A DNA stretch of 64,000 nucleotides from Lachnospiraceae bacterium (GTDB lineage: Bacteria > Bacillota > Clostridia > Lachnospirales > Lachnospiraceae): positions 1 through 64,000 of the forward strand of contig JAFSYI010000054.1 of assembly GCA_017450065.1 (NCBI GenBank). Direction: 5' to 3'. A program made the position numbers and the translations under genes. Below, piece after piece: positions 52,508 through 60,208 of this stretch. Each line of letters opens with the position of its first letter. The stretch's first letter is position 1. The notes beneath the pieces were generated by a model. The model was not told the origin of the DNA and ran no database searches. It saw only the letters and a list, made by a program, of their open reading frames with translations.

Positions 52508-52511
52508 AAAC

Positions 52512-52534
52512 AGAGGGGAGATCATCTCCCCTCT
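52512..52534. terminator. Bidirectional terminator between convergent genes
   Basis: AGAGGGGAGA-TCA-TCTCCCCTCT, a perfect 10-bp stem, 5 bases after the plus-strand GGDEF stop. It touches the stop of the convergent membrane-protein gene at 52534. Confidence 0.75.
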
Positions 52535-52953
52535 CAGTCTTCTATTGAATCCCATCCCTCTTCTCTTTCTTTTTTCAGCTCAAGCATCCTGTCATACTGA
52601 TCATACATCTTCTGGGTTTCATTCTCAAGCAGGTAATAATGCATTATATACGGGATAAGAAGTACCAGCAATATGCCTATAAGTGCCAGAACATATACTG
52701 CTCCCGTGATAAGATACACTCCGACAGCCATAAAGGTCAAAAGTGCAAACAGCATTGTTACCAGCCAGTGGATAAGCCGTTCATGCTGAAAGAAACCGAT
52801 CTGGATAAGATGCTCTTCTATCACCCTGTCCCAGTCTGTCTCTTCGCTGTTCATGCTTATAAGATTATCTATCCTGTTCCTGTAATTAAGTATCCGTTCT
52901 TTCATGATTATATTATACTCATCATCAGTGGAAATCCGCAACAGAAATGTCAC
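52534..52953 (-). CDS. Small two-span membrane protein, unknown function
   Basis: Up to 139 residues. Central hydrophobic hairpin of two spans (WLVTMLFALLTFMAVGVYL and AVYVLALIGILLVLLIPYI), with charged helices on both sides (RVIEEHLIQIGFFQHERLIHW; LELKKEREEGWD). Two starts are possible: a GTG at 52953 overlapping the radA stop (GTGA), coupled to radA, or an ATG at 52905 (MKERILNY). The ATG is only 6 bases after a TATAAT and has no ribosome site; if used it would be leaderless. Function not recognised. Confidence 0.7.
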   Translation of the reverse strand: MTFLLRISTDDEYNIIMKERILNYRNRIDNLISMNSEETDWDRVIEEHLIQIGFFQHERLIHWLVTMLFALLTFMAVGVYLITGAVYVLALIGILLVLLIPYIMHYYLLENETQKMYDQYDRMLELKKEREEGWDSIED

Positions 52954-54329
52954 AGACAGTCAAGAGCCTCCTTTACACTGTCAACAAATACAAGCTTCAC
53001 ATTCCCGTCTATTCCCGACATCTGCCCTGAAACACTCTTTGGAAGAATGCAGGTACCAAATCCGAGCTTATAAGCTTCCCTTACCCTCTCCTTTGCCATG
53101 CTCACGCTTCTGACCTCCCCGCTCAGTCCCACTTCGCCGAAGGCAGCCACGTCCTGTGGGATTACTATGTTCTTAAAGCTTGATACTATGGCCAGTACAA
53201 TGCCAAGGTCGACTGCCGGTTCATTAAGCTTCATACCGCCTGCCACATTTACATATGCATCACATTCACCCAGTTTAAGCCCCACGCGCTTCTCAAGAAC
53301 AGCCATAAGCAGGTTGACCCTGTTAAGATCGGCTCCCGTAGTCTGACGCCTCGGTATTCCGAAGCTTGTACGGCACACCAGCGCCTGAAGCTCTATAAGA
53401 AGCGGTCTGGTTCCTTCCATTGCACATACCACCACGGATCCGCTGGCTCCTCCCGGGCGGCCGTTAAGCATATATTCCGAAGGGTTACCCACCTCGATGA
53501 GGCCTTCATTTCTCATTTCAAAAACGCCGATCTCGTTGGTGGAGCCGAATCTGTTCTTAACTCCTCTGAGTATCCTGTATGAAGCATGGCGGTCTCCCTC
53601 AAAATACAGCACCGTATCCACCATATGTTCAAGCACTCTCGGACCCGCCACCGTTCCTTCCTTGGTTACATGTCCCACAATGAATATCGTTACGGACAGG
53701 CTCTTGGCCAGGCGGAGAAGTATTCCGGTCGCTTCACGTACCTGGGATACACTTCCGGGCGCCGAAGAGACTTCTTCAGAGAACATTGTCTGGATAGAGT
53801 CTATTACAACTACAGCCGGCTTTTGCTTCGTTATGGTATCTTCTATGATACCAAGATCCGTTTCGCACAAAAGCGATAACGAATCGCCGAACTCTCCCAG
53901 CCTCTGAGCCCTCATCTTTATCTGTTTAAGTGATTCCTCTCCCGAAATATATAAAACAGATATATCGTCCTCTGTCAGCTGTCTGCATACCTGAAGAAGA
54001 AGCGTGGATTTTCCTATACCCGGATCACCTCCCACAAGCACAAGCGATCCTCTTACGATCCCGCCTCCCAGTACACGGTTAAGCTCCGGCATATGTGTAT
54101 CAAGCTTATCCTCATCTTCGAGTGTGATCCCCGAAAGCTTCATCGGTAAACTGCCCGGCGAATGTGCTCCGGCACCGGAACCCGTTTTACCGCCGGATGC
54201 GGATCTTTTATTAACCGTTTCCTCAACAAGAGTATTCCATGACCGGCAGGACGGACACTGCCCCATCCATTTGGATGATTCGTATCCGCAGCTGCTGCAG
54301 AAAAATACGGTTGTTTTACCCTTTGCCAT
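52950..54329 (-). CDS. radA: DNA repair protein RadA
   Basis: 459 residues. N-terminal zinc finger (CSSCGYESSKWMGQCPSC), RecA-type ATPase with Walker A GGDPGIGKSTLLLQ and Walker B VVIDSIQTM, the RadA KNRFG motif (VKNRFGSTNEIG), and a Lon-protease-like C-terminal domain (ECDAYVNVAGGMKL). Drives branch migration in homologous recombination. The 3' end overlaps the next gene by 4 bases. Confidence 0.97.
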   Translation of the reverse strand: MAKGKTTVFFCSSCGYESSKWMGQCPSCRSWNTLVEETVNKRSASGGKTGSGAGAHSPGSLPMKLSGITLEDEDKLDTHMPELNRVLGGGIVRGSLVLVGGDPGIGKSTLLLQVCRQLTEDDISVLYISGEESLKQIKMRAQRLGEFGDSLSLLCETDLGIIEDTITKQKPAVVVIDSIQTMFSEEVSSAPGSVSQVREATGILLRLAKSLSVTIFIVGHVTKEGTVAGPRVLEHMVDTVLYFEGDRHASYRILRGVKNRFGSTNEIGVFEMRNEGLIEVGNPSEYMLNGRPGGASGSVVVCAMEGTRPLLIELQALVCRTSFGIPRRQTTGADLNRVNLLMAVLEKRVGLKLGECDAYVNVAGGMKLNEPAVDLGIVLAIVSSFKNIVIPQDVAAFGEVGLSGEVRSVSMAKERVREAYKLGFGTCILPKSVSGQMSGIDGNVKLVFVDSVKEALDCL

Positions 54330-54353
54330 TGCTCTCTCCTGTCCTTAAACCGC

Positions 54354-54393
54354 AAACACGGCTGCGTATATATAGGTTTACGCGGCCGTGTTT
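54354..54393 (-). terminator. Hairpin between the 136-residue gene and radA
   Basis: AAACACGGCTGCGTA / TACGCGGCCGTGTTT, a 15-bp stem with one mismatch and a 10-base loop, after the 54439-54849 gene. A short T run (GTTTGCGG) follows. Confidence 0.65.
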
Positions 54394-54438
54394 TCTCATA
54401 TTCTTGTAACTATTAAGAACGGTAACACTCCTGACCTT

Positions 54439-54849
54439 TTACAGCTGAACTGCCACCATTACATATCCGTTGCCTTCCAGTTCAACGCTGAAGCTTAACT
54501 TGCCGCCAAGGTTGCTCTTAACCCTTCCCGTACTCTTGCCATCCAGCAGCACTTCATACTCAGTGTCTTCCTTAACGCCAACCGTGATCTGTGCATCCTC
54601 ATTTCCCGATACCGAGAAAAACACTCCTTCGTTAGTAGCATGAAAACCGTGTACACTTGTTCCCGGAACGGATTCGTATACAAACATTCCGTCGCGTTCA
54701 AGCTTGGTCATATCCTTGAATGTTTTAACCTTATAGATGTTACCTGCACATTCATGATCATCCTTCTTGGCCTTCTCATTAAGCTCATAATTGCCGAAGC
54801 TTAACCCCCCGTCGGCCTCCGTCCTTATCAATTCCGTTACAACTGCCAT
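54439..54849 (-). CDS. Small conserved clostridial protein, function unknown
   Basis: 136 residues: MAVVTELIRTEADGGLSFGNYELNEK, then EYEVLLDGKSTGRVK and LGGKLSFSVEL. I recall similar short proteins across Clostridia, sometimes labelled endosialidase without evidence; no catalytic motif is visible here, so that label should not be used. It looks all-beta and cytoplasmic, with no signal peptide or span. The ribosome site is AAGGAGA. It appears to be a single-gene unit closed by the hairpin at 54354-54393. Confidence 0.8.
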   Translation of the reverse strand: MAVVTELIRTEADGGLSFGNYELNEKAKKDDHECAGNIYKVKTFKDMTKLERDGMFVYESVPGTSVHGFHATNEGVFFSVSGNEDAQITVGVKEDTEYEVLLDGKSTGRVKSNLGGKLSFSVELEGNGYVMVAVQL

Positions 54850-55003
54850 CTTTTCTTCTCCTTATTACCACCTGTTAAATTAGATACCTGTAAAAAGGAT
54901 CGTTCAGAACATACATATGTCCTCAACATTCCTGTATTCAGTATACTAAATATGCGCCGTATTTTCCACATAAATAAGAACAACTTTCACGGATTCTTTA
55001 CAA

Positions 55004-57454
55004 TCATTCCTGTACGGTGATCTCTATTTCATTGTTCTTAAGGCTTACCTTTACCTTATCGTTCTCCTTTATCCTGCCGTCAAGCACCGCCTCGGCCAGC
55101 TTATCCTCAAGCATGGTCTGTATGGCTCTTTTAAGAGGTCTTGCGCCGAACTTCTTATCCGCTCCCTTTAATGCTATGTGCTTCTTCACCTGATCCGTAA
55201 CAGTCAGGATCACATTCATCTCTTCCTTCATCCTGGCCGCAAGCTGTCCCGTAAGAAGAGTGACGATCTTTTTCATGTCATCCTGCGACAGAGCCCTGAA
55301 AACTATGATCTCATCGATCCTGTTAATGAATTCGGGCTTAAATATCCTCTTAACCTCTTCCATAACTCCCGACTTCATTTTATTGTGATCCGCTTCTTCA
55401 TTTGCCTCTGTGACAAATCCGAGATGCTTGGGCTCGATTATCCGGTTTGCGCCGGCATTTGATGTCATTATGATAACACAGTCCTTAAAGGAGACCTTAC
55501 GTCCGTTTGAATCCGTTATATTTCCCTCGTCAAGTACCTGAAGAAGTATATTGAAAACATCGGGATGTGCCTTCTCTATTTCATCAAACAGCACGACCGA
55601 ATACGGATTGCGCCTTACCTTCTCGGACAGTTGTCCGCCCTCTTCAAAGCCTACATATCCGGGAGGGGATCCTATGAGCTTGCTTACCGTATGCTTCTCC
55701 ATATACTCGGACATGTCTACTCTTATCATTGCGTTTTCCGTACCGAACAGTACCTCTGTCAACGCTTTTGACAGTTCGGTCTTGCCCACGCCCGTGGGAC
55801 CGAGGAAAAGGAATGAACCAATAGGCCTGTTTTTCTCCTTAAGACCCACCCTTCCTCTCTTGATCGCACGTGATACCGCAGATACCGCTTCATCCTGACC
55901 GATAACCCGTTTCTTAAGGGTCTTCTCCATACGGTTAAGCTTTGCGCTCTCACCTTCCTTAAGCCTGGATACCGGAATCCTGGTCCACTGTGCCACCACA
56001 TCAGCCACCATATCTGCCGTTACCGTTGCTTTATCCTCTGCATCGCTTAAGTATTTCTTCTGCTTACGCTTATACGTCTTTTCAAGCTTTGCCTGCTCCT
56101 TCTTAAGCGCTCCGAAGAGTGCGGGATCATCATTTCTCAGGGCTTCTTCCTTCTGCTCTTCTATCTCATCCAGCCTTTCCCTGAGTTCATCCATGGCCGC
56201 AGGTGATTTAAGTGTACTGATCTTAAGCCTTGCGGCTGACTCATCCATAAGATCTATGGCTTTGTCAGGAAGGAACCTGTCATTTATATATCTGTCTGAA
56301 AGCCTGGCACAGGCTTCAAGAGCTTCATCCTCATATACAACGCTGTGGTGTTTCTCGTATGCGCCGCGTATTCCTTTCAGTATGGCTATGGTATCCTCAA
56401 CCGAAGGCGGTTCAACACTTATCGGCTGGAACCTTCGTTCAAGCGCCGCATCCTTCTCTATGTACTTCCTGTACTCATCATGGGTAGTGGCTCCGATGAT
56501 CTGTACTTCTCCTCTCGAAAGTGAAGGCTTAAGTATATTGGAAGCATCCAGAGAACCCTCTGCTCCTCCTGCTCCTATCAGAGTATGCAGCTCGTCCACA
56601 AACAGAATGATATTCTTATTCTCGGTAACCTCATTTATAACTTTTTTTATGCGCTCCTCGAACTCTCCTCTGTACTTCGTTCCGGCTACCATTGATGCCA
56701 TATCGAGAGTAAGAAGACGTTTCCCGAGGATGGTCTTTGGAACAGCTCCTTCCACGATCCTTCTTGCCAGTCCTTCAACTATCGCAGTCTTGCCGACGCC
56801 CGGTTCACCCACCAGGCACGGATTGTTCTTGGTACGTCTGCTGAGAGTCTGGATTATTCGCTGTATCTGTGTCTCCCGCCCTATTACCGGATCAAGCTTT
56901 CCCTGCTCCGCCAGCTTTGTAAGATCCCGGCTGTATTTATCTATAAGCATCTGCGATCCCGGCATTCTGGTCTGGCCCTGACGCATATTCTGGATCTGAT
57001 CCCTGTACTTATTTACATCCTCGCCTATGGCTATAAGCGTATCCACATAGAGCTTCTGTATATTTACCCCAAGTGTATTAAGCAGCCTTACTGCGAGATT
57101 GTCATCATCCTGTATCATTGCTATCAGAAGATGTTCCGTACCTATCCTGTCCTCATCCATCGAGGCAGCCACATCCTGCGCCATATCAAGCAGCATCGCA
57201 AAACGGGGCGTGTATCCGCCCCTGTCTATTACCTTAACATCCGCATCCGGTGCTATCTGTTTATCTATCAGCTCCCGGACCTTCTCGGCTGTGACCTCAT
57301 TTTTTTTAAGCACTTCATATGCCACCGAGGAGCCGTCTGCCATAAACGCAAGCAGAAGATGCTCCGATCCCACATATCCATGATGAAGATTCCCGGATAA
57401 CGCCTTGGCGATATCCAGGATCATCTTTGCTTTATCCGTATACTCCATTGCCAT
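55004..57454 (-). CDS. clpC: ClpC-type AAA+ protease ATPase subunit
   Basis: 816 residues. Two N-terminal Clp repeats (about 5-145: GSEHLLLAFM, GTEHLLIAMI), AAA-1 with GEPGVGKTAIVEG, and the middle domain with a UVR-like helix (LRERLDEIEEQKEEAL). AAA-2 has GPTGVGKTELSKA, and a ClpP-docking LGF loop (EPKHLGFVTE). It unfolds substrates and feeds ClpP. The usual ctsR-mcsA-mcsB genes are not next to it; instead it follows the large prion-tail membrane protein gene by 23 bases. No ATG conflict; the start MAMEYTDKAK is standard. Confidence 0.97.
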   Translation of the reverse strand: MAMEYTDKAKMILDIAKALSGNLHHGYVGSEHLLLAFMADGSSVAYEVLKKNEVTAEKVRELIDKQIAPDADVKVIDRGGYTPRFAMLLDMAQDVAASMDEDRIGTEHLLIAMIQDDDNLAVRLLNTLGVNIQKLYVDTLIAIGEDVNKYRDQIQNMRQGQTRMPGSQMLIDKYSRDLTKLAEQGKLDPVIGRETQIQRIIQTLSRRTKNNPCLVGEPGVGKTAIVEGLARRIVEGAVPKTILGKRLLTLDMASMVAGTKYRGEFEERIKKVINEVTENKNIILFVDELHTLIGAGGAEGSLDASNILKPSLSRGEVQIIGATTHDEYRKYIEKDAALERRFQPISVEPPSVEDTIAILKGIRGAYEKHHSVVYEDEALEACARLSDRYINDRFLPDKAIDLMDESAARLKISTLKSPAAMDELRERLDEIEEQKEEALRNDDPALFGALKKEQAKLEKTYKRKQKKYLSDAEDKATVTADMVADVVAQWTRIPVSRLKEGESAKLNRMEKTLKKRVIGQDEAVSAVSRAIKRGRVGLKEKNRPIGSFLFLGPTGVGKTELSKALTEVLFGTENAMIRVDMSEYMEKHTVSKLIGSPPGYVGFEEGGQLSEKVRRNPYSVVLFDEIEKAHPDVFNILLQVLDEGNITDSNGRKVSFKDCVIIMTSNAGANRIIEPKHLGFVTEANEEADHNKMKSGVMEEVKRIFKPEFINRIDEIIVFRALSQDDMKKIVTLLTGQLAARMKEEMNVILTVTDQVKKHIALKGADKKFGARPLKRAIQTMLEDKLAEAVLDGRIKENDKVKVSLKNNEIEITVQE

Positions 57455-57477
57455 ATACAGTATTACCTGCCTTATAA

Positions 57478-60114
57478 TTATTTCACATCAATGAAATTGA
57501 ACTCAAAATCATCATCAAAATCAGCTGTGTTATACATAGGCTGCTGAGGATATTCCTGATACTGCATTCCATCCTGCTGATATCCCTGGCCATAACCGCC
57601 CTGGCCATAGCCCTGGTTCATATATCCCTGCTGTCCCATGTTATATCCTGCGCCCTGCGGGTACTGCTGATATCCCTGATCATAGCCGCCCTGACCGTAG
57701 CCCTGGTTCATATATCCCTGCTGTCCCTGGCTGTAGCCTGCGCCCTGTGAGTACTGCTGATATCCCTGATCATAACCGCTCTGACCATAGTCCCGGTTCA
57801 TATATCCCTGCTGTCCCTGATTGTAGCCTGCGCCCTGCGGATACTGCTGGTATCCCTGGTCGTAGCCGCCGCGCCCATAACCCCGGTCCATATATCCCTG
57901 CCTTGCAGCCGTTCCCTGACCGCGCTGAGAGCCTCCTCTGCGTCCTTCATTTTCATCGGGTGCATCCTCATACATATCCTCGTCCGTATTCCTGCCCCGG
58001 CGTCCACGTCTGTCTTTCTGCTCTACTTTTTTAGGCACTTTATTCTTATTTCTTCTGAAGAAGCTGAAGCCTTCATCCTCATCGTCGTCTTCATCATCTT
58101 CGTCTTCCGTAACATCATCCGGCTCGTACATTCCTCTGCGTCTGCCGTACGATCCCATTCCGGCTTTTTCAGCCTGAACCTCTTCTCTCATTGTGGGTGC
58201 CTGTTTCTGTTCATCCGCATAATATGCCGGAGCGTCACCGCGCTGCTGTGCCGGAGCAGGTGTCCTTGCCGGCATATTGGCCGGAACAACCGGCGTAGCC
58301 TTGGGAACTGCCCTGTTCTTTGATGCAGCGGCTGCTTCGGCTATCGCCAGTGCACCTGTATTGTCTGTCCTTGCCGCTGCGGCAGCTGCTGTCTTCTTAA
58401 TTGAAGCTGCTTCCTTACCCGAAACAGCCTCGCCTGTTTTCGAGCTTATCACAGGTGCGTCCGTCTTTCCGGGAGCCTGTTTATTCCTGGTTTCGTTTAC
58501 ATTCGTCTTCTTTGCTTCCGGCTCATCGTTCAGCCTGTATCTCGGAGGCAGGGCGGAGGTATTGTTTCCAACCGGTCTTCTTGAATCCGATGCGGCGTTC
58601 TTCACAACGCTTTCCATCTCGGACCAGTCGATAGCTTCTGTCCTTGCGATCGGCTGGTTCTTACCTCTTACCTTGTCCTTACGCGATCTTGGATTGAGAA
58701 CATCCGGCGAATTAACGTCATCATGCTGTACGGGAGTCCTTACACCCCTCTTTTCCGGAACGGGTTTTACATATTCCTTTACATCGTCGTCCTCGTCATC
58801 TTCTTCGTCTTCATCGTCGTCTTCGTCATCTTCGATTTCCGCTGCTGCGATGCGGCGTCTCTGCTGACGTGCACTTCTTTTGATCTCACTCGGATCTATA
58901 CGGATATCATCCTCTTCATCCTCTTCCTCTTCATCTTTTCCCGATCTTACCGCCAGAACTATGACTATTATGAGAAGTATCAGTGAAATAGCACCGAGTG
59001 CACATATTATAATCAGCCTTAAGCGCATGGGCTTCTCATATTTTTCAGCTGCAGCCTCCGTTGCCGCTTCTGTTATGGGCATCTGATTCCCTTCGTTGTC
59101 AACAGCCGTTCTTATAACCTGAAGATAACGCTGATATGTGCCTTCCTTCTGATCGTACAGATACCAGCCCTCGCTTCCTTCGGAGCTCATCGCATAAACG
59201 AGGAAGAAATCCTTGGCCGAAACGTTTCCGTTGCTGTATGCAGGCTGCGCCTCATCACCGGTACCGTCTTCTCCCTGTGTTGTATCTGCGATCATATATG
59301 CCTCGAGGGTCTGATCATTCCACATGAGAGTTGCCTTGGTGAAATTAAGCGGAACTTCAACATTCTTTGGAGCTTTAAGAATAATTATGAACTTATTTTC
59401 GATTCCCCTTATCATCCTGAAATCGGTAAGCTCACCTGTGCTCTGGTCTATCACGCAGAAACCGCCCGTATTGGTAGCTTCATCAGTAACATATACAAGG
59501 AGGATATTACCCATGTCAAACTGTGCCGCTTCTATTGTGGTACCGCTGTAGGCCGCCGTTGTCTTATGGAACAGCTCAGGCATCATCTCATCCGGAAATA
59601 CCGTGGATATTGTCTTGGTACCATCCAAAGATGCAACCGTACCTGCTTCCACCCCGGTACTTGTAGTTTCGGCGGATGCCGCACCGGATGAAGCGGCTGC
59701 CGTATCCTCACCTTCAACATTTATGGTGGCACTTCCCGTTGCGGGATTGGCTCCGTCACCGTCAAGAACCGCCGTTACATATACTTCGGCGGGACCGCCC
59801 GACAGTATGGAAAACGTAATGGATGCTTCGGAATCCGTGAAGGTCAGCTTGCCGCCTCCCCCTCCATATGTCTTGTCACTTTCAACAACAGAAAGGCGGT
59901 TCTCATCATATTCAACGGATATCTCCGGAGCCTCTGCCCCATCACCGGCGCCCTCAGTTTTGTAAGCTATGATGCAGGTATCTCCTACAGCTGCAGTTTC
60001 CTTGTCCGCCGCAACTGTCACGGTTCCGGCTGCAAATACTTTAACAGCCGGGAGAAGAAGGAATAATCCTGTCATCAGTGCCGTTCCCCATATTTTAACT
60101 CTTGTACGTGCCAT
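57478..60114 (-). CDS. Single-span membrane protein: cohesin-like outside, prion-like Tyr/Gln/Gly tail inside
   Basis: 878 residues. Signal peptide 1-28 (LFLLLPAVKVFAAG). About 31-135 resembles a cohesin-like beta sandwich (TVAADKETAAVGDTCIIAY, EVYVTAVLDGDG). Another mixed domain runs to about 345. One transmembrane helix near 363-387 (LRLIIICALGAISLILLIIV). The cytoplasmic tail of about 490 residues has acidic Asp/Glu runs, an Ala/Lys-rich stretch, and a C-terminal low-complexity region with four 30-residue repeats of the form GYMNQGYGQGGYDQGYQQY plus QGAGY. Such Tyr/Gln/Gly tails resemble eukaryotic prion-like domains that can self-associate. Its gene is 23 bases before clpC, suggesting a shared transcript. 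Function not known. Confidence 0.82.
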   Translation of the reverse strand: MARTRVKIWGTALMTGLFLLLPAVKVFAAGTVTVAADKETAAVGDTCIIAYKTEGAGDGAEAPEISVEYDENRLSVVESDKTYGGGGGKLTFTDSEASITFSILSGGPAEVYVTAVLDGDGANPATGSATINVEGEDTAAASSGAASAETTSTGVEAGTVASLDGTKTISTVFPDEMMPELFHKTTAAYSGTTIEAAQFDMGNILLVYVTDEATNTGGFCVIDQSTGELTDFRMIRGIENKFIIILKAPKNVEVPLNFTKATLMWNDQTLEAYMIADTTQGEDGTGDEAQPAYSNGNVSAKDFFLVYAMSSEGSEGWYLYDQKEGTYQRYLQVIRTAVDNEGNQMPITEAATEAAAEKYEKPMRLRLIIICALGAISLILLIIVIVLAVRSGKDEEEEDEEDDIRIDPSEIKRSARQQRRRIAAAEIEDDEDDDEDEEDDEDDDVKEYVKPVPEKRGVRTPVQHDDVNSPDVLNPRSRKDKVRGKNQPIARTEAIDWSEMESVVKNAASDSRRPVGNNTSALPPRYRLNDEPEAKKTNVNETRNKQAPGKTDAPVISSKTGEAVSGKEAASIKKTAAAAAARTDNTGALAIAEAAAASKNRAVPKATPVVPANMPARTPAPAQQRGDAPAYYADEQKQAPTMREEVQAEKAGMGSYGRRRGMYEPDDVTEDEDDEDDDEDEGFSFFRRNKNKVPKKVEQKDRRGRRGRNTDEDMYEDAPDENEGRRGGSQRGQGTAARQGYMDRGYGRGGYDQGYQQYPQGAGYNQGQQGYMNRDYGQSGYDQGYQQYSQGAGYSQGQQGYMNQGYGQGGYDQGYQQYPQGAGYNMGQQGYMNQGYGQGGYGQGYQQDGMQYQEYPQQPMYNTADFDDDFEFNFIDVK
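57541..57900. repeat. Four tandem 90-bp repeats encoding the prion-like tail
   Basis: The marker GGTTCATATATCCCTG (or near) recurs at 57615, 57705, 57795 and 57885, a period of exactly 90 bases or 30 codons. Copies differ mainly at third positions and in the NQGYGQ block. Confidence 0.88.
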
Positions 60115-60208
60115 ACAGCCCCTCCTGATCCTTTGTTCCCTGTCATAAACGGTTCTTATGACGGTTCATTATTAACGGTCTTCATAATATATCTATAGTT
60201 CATCGCAG

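Noticed and set aside
54439..54849. Endosialidase label for the 136-residue protein
   Set aside because: No sialidase fold motif or catalytic residues are visible; the name seems to be a carried-over annotation.
57541..57900. CRISPR or intergenic repeat
   Set aside because: The 90-bp repeats are in frame within a long coding sequence and encode 30-residue protein units.
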